In this document: in pieces, positions 43,536 to 44,841 of the stretch
Numbering within the stretch: the stretch's first letter is position 1
Layout: the number at the start of each line of letters is the position of its first letter
NCBI GenBank assembly: GCA_005888755.1
Contig: VBBQ01000037.1
Coordinates: forward strand, 11,937-56,777
Source of the DNA: Candidatus Bathyarchaeota archaeon
GTDB taxonomy: Archaea > Thermoproteota > Bathyarchaeia > 40CM-2-53-6
DNA: 44,841 bases
Direction of reading: 5' to 3'
The notes under the pieces: generated by a model
What the model was told of the DNA's origin: nothing
The model's input: only the letters and a program-made list of their open reading frames with translations
Databases searched by the model: none
Made by a program: the position numbers and the translations under genes

Positions 43536-43592
43536 GATTTTTTCTAGCCTTCCAAAATTTTGGAGGATGTTGATATCTCCAAAAAATTGGAG
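43536..43592. terminator. Overlapping hairpins between convergent genes
   Basis: A T-run (43538-43543) follows the SecB-like gene. Then come a perfect palindrome TCCAAAATTTTGGA (43551-43564) and a hairpin CTCCAA-AAAA-TTGGAG (43577-43592). The two can also pair with each other through TTTTGGAG (43558-43565) and CTCCAAAA (43577-43584). The region separates convergent transcripts, so termination is likely; it is also the outer boundary of the recombinase cassette. Confidence 0.5.
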
Positions 43593-43604
43593 CCAGCTTC
43601 AAGC

Positions 43605-44240
43605 TCACAACGGAATACCTTCTTCGGCCAGTACGCTCTCAACAATGCTCCGCCGTCTATCTAGCGGAGTAGCCGGAACATATCTAGCAATTACACCCAG
43701 GGGAGTCCGATCATGTCTCTCAATGTCGTAGAACTCGAACTGGTTCAAAGGCTGCCCTGAGACCGAAACACCAAGCCTCTTAGACATTATTCCGTGGAAC
43801 CAGTGCCGAATCCGATGTGGATGAGCACAAGCCCAGTCCTCAATCCCGATTATCTTAGCATACTTATGCACGAGATTATTAGGAGTCTGATGGCTAATCT
43901 GAAACAGTTTTCCATTTTCTCGTTTTCCTACAAACTCCTTCAATCGGGCCAATAGCAAAGGAGAGATTGGAATTGACTCCCAGGACCTTCTCCACGGTTT
44001 GTCAGTTGTCGGGCCATACCCTTTTCCAGTTAGCCAAAAATATCCATCTTTCCACTTGATATCCTCAATCATCATGCCGGGCAACTGATTTCCTTTTTGA
44101 TCCCCGCCTATGGGCTCGGCGCGTCTTAGCCCGTAACCGATATACAGCCCAAAGAGACAGAAGTGTTCTAGGTTTTCCTTCTCGGTTATGGCAAGAATCC
44201 GTGCGAGATGCCGGCTCGTGAAATCGATCTCATGCTTCAA
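43605..44240 (-). CDS. Tyrosine recombinase (phage-integrase family), catalytic domain only
   Basis: A 211-residue protein. Order of catalytic features: the first Arg in YIGYGLRRAEP (about residues 33-43), Lys in LTGKGYG, the HxxR-type box in CAHPHRIRHWFHG, and a C-terminal Tyr in GVIARYVP (Tyr188). The DNA-binding N-terminal domain of most integrases is missing, as in other short archaeal recombinases. Its ATG overlaps the stop of the GIY-YIG gene (ATGA), so the two form a unit. It probably moves or rearranges DNA at flanking sites. Confidence 0.8.
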   Translation of the reverse strand: MKHEIDFTSRHLARILAITEKENLEHFCLFGLYIGYGLRRAEPIGGDQKGNQLPGMMIEDIKWKDGYFWLTGKGYGPTTDKPWRRSWESIPISPLLLARLKEFVGKRENGKLFQISHQTPNNLVHKYAKIIGIEDWACAHPHRIRHWFHGIMSKRLGVSVSGQPLNQFEFYDIERHDRTPLGVIARYVPATPLDRRRSIVESVLAEEGIPL

Positions 44241-44770
44241 GGTTCTTCAGGCATTCGCAGAGTGAGTTCACGGCTGCAATGTAATAGCAGCTTACAAAGG
44301 GCCTTGGATCTGACATAGTCTTGAGGCCAGTGCTTCCGTCTCTCGGAGTCTGGAAGGTCATTATTGCGTCGGTAGTTGAAAGGAGGCCTCAGACTGGCAA
44401 TATAGTCGGACTCTTTTCGATCCAATTCCTCGACGGGACATTGAATAGTGTGGGCCGCATCTACGCTTCCATATACACAATCGATTGCCGGCATTGAATC
44501 AATCATAGCCAAAGGCCAGCCTATGATGCGCGAGATCTTATCGAATCGGGCTCCGTCCTCTTGATCGGATGCCTCCTTAATTCGAAGATTCAGGTTTTCG
44601 AATTGCTCGTCGAAGAAGCACATCCACGGCTTCACAATATCATAGTTGGCTTCATGTTGTCTAAGTCGGACTCGAAGGTTATTCGCCCTGCCCACGTAGA
44701 GAATATGCTCTTCCTTGTCATGAAGGAGGTAGATTCCTGGTTCGGGTGCGATTTCCTGAAGATGTATCAT
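44237..44770 (-). CDS. GIY-YIG endonuclease
   Basis: A 177-residue protein from ATG 44770 (the frame is open to 44809). The GIY-YIG domain lies in residues about 1-85: GIYLLHD for the first motif, ILYVGRANNLRVRLRQHE for the second with the catalytic Arg, and a Glu/Asn-bearing later part (LRPPFNYRRNN near residue 140). It cuts DNA once or creates ends, as in homing endonucleases and UvrC. Coupled by overlap to the tyrosine recombinase. A perfect inverted repeat lies upstream. Confidence 0.82.
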   Translation of the reverse strand: MIHLQEIAPEPGIYLLHDKEEHILYVGRANNLRVRLRQHEANYDIVKPWMCFFDEQFENLNLRIKEASDQEDGARFDKISRIIGWPLAMIDSMPAIDCVYGSVDAAHTIQCPVEELDRKESDYIASLRPPFNYRRNNDLPDSERRKHWPQDYVRSKALCKLLLHCSRELTLRMPEEP

Positions 44771-44809
44771 GAAGGTGTCGCACTCGAGGAAACATAGTGA
44801 CAAGCACAA

Positions 44810-44838
44810 ATTAGTCTTTCTGTAATGGAAAGACTAAT
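44810..44838. repeat. Perfect inverted repeat, 11-base arms
   Basis: ATTAGTCTTTC (44810-44820) and GAAAGACTAAT (44828-44838) are perfect complements separated by seven bases. The repeat lies 40-68 bases before the GIY-YIG ATG, at the edge of the window. It may be an operator, a recombination core site, or the end of the element. Confidence 0.7.
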
Positions 44839-44841
44839 GAT

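Overview
The window comes from an archaeon. It carries a group II chaperonin (thermosome), RNA polymerase subunit Rpo6/RpoK, ribosomal protein S25e, a family B DNA polymerase, an ATP-dependent replicative-type DNA ligase, an archaeal phosphoglycerate mutase, a two-subunit GMP synthase and CofE (coenzyme F420). Many starts are TTG or GTG, and TATA-like boxes sit about 25-45 bases before start codons. S25e together with a thermosome and F420 synthesis points to the TACK side of the archaea (Nitrososphaeria/Thaumarchaeota or Bathyarchaeia-like). This is inference from gene content; no rRNA or tRNA gene was found to place it.

Layout. 1-5.4 kb: small membrane proteins and a very unusual 933-residue AAA-AAA-Lon protein that follows a membrane-anchored partner. 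5.4-10.2 kb: a minus-strand block of poorly known genes (GNAT-like enzyme, possible SelO-like kinase fold, a membrane protein with a cytoplasmic zinc ribbon, a helical partner). 10.2-12.1 kb: guaA in two subunits. 12.1-12.8 kb: a stretch without genes. 12.8-16.3 kb: a tight minus-strand run of site-2 protease, PD-(D/E)xK nuclease, 3-hydroxyacyl-CoA dehydrogenase and corrinoid protein. 16.4-19.1 kb: N-acetyltransferase, then thermosome-rpoK-small membrane protein. 19.4-24.8 kb: sugar aminotransferase, cyclic-2,3-diphosphoglycerate synthetase-like enzyme, cyclophilin-like protein, S25e, a 50-residue ribbon-helix-helix protein, pyrF and myo-inositol-1-phosphate synthase. 24.8-28.9 kb: duplicated-domain unknown, cofE and polB. 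28.9-36.9 kb: RNA m5C methyltransferase, phosphoglycerate mutase, zinc protein plus type IA topoisomerase, agmatinase plus HPr-kinase-like protein, and a small lysine-rich protein. 36.9-40.5 kb: carbamate kinase, DNA ligase and a primase-small-subunit-like protein. 41-43.5 kb: small accessory genes. 43.6-44.8 kb: a two-gene cassette of GIY-YIG nuclease and tyrosine recombinase, probably mobile.

The strongest oddities are: a topoisomerase whose Toprim domain begins directly after an in-frame TAG with no ATG/GTG/TTG available; an AAA-AAA-Lon protein with the catalytic lysine replaced by arginine; a primase-like protein, next to a DNA ligase, that has lost its third catalytic aspartate; a GMP synthase amidotransferase with an altered nucleophile elbow; and the recombinase/nuclease cassette with flanking hairpins. 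Most of the rest is ordinary archaeal housekeeping. All family calls were made by reading motifs, with no database search.
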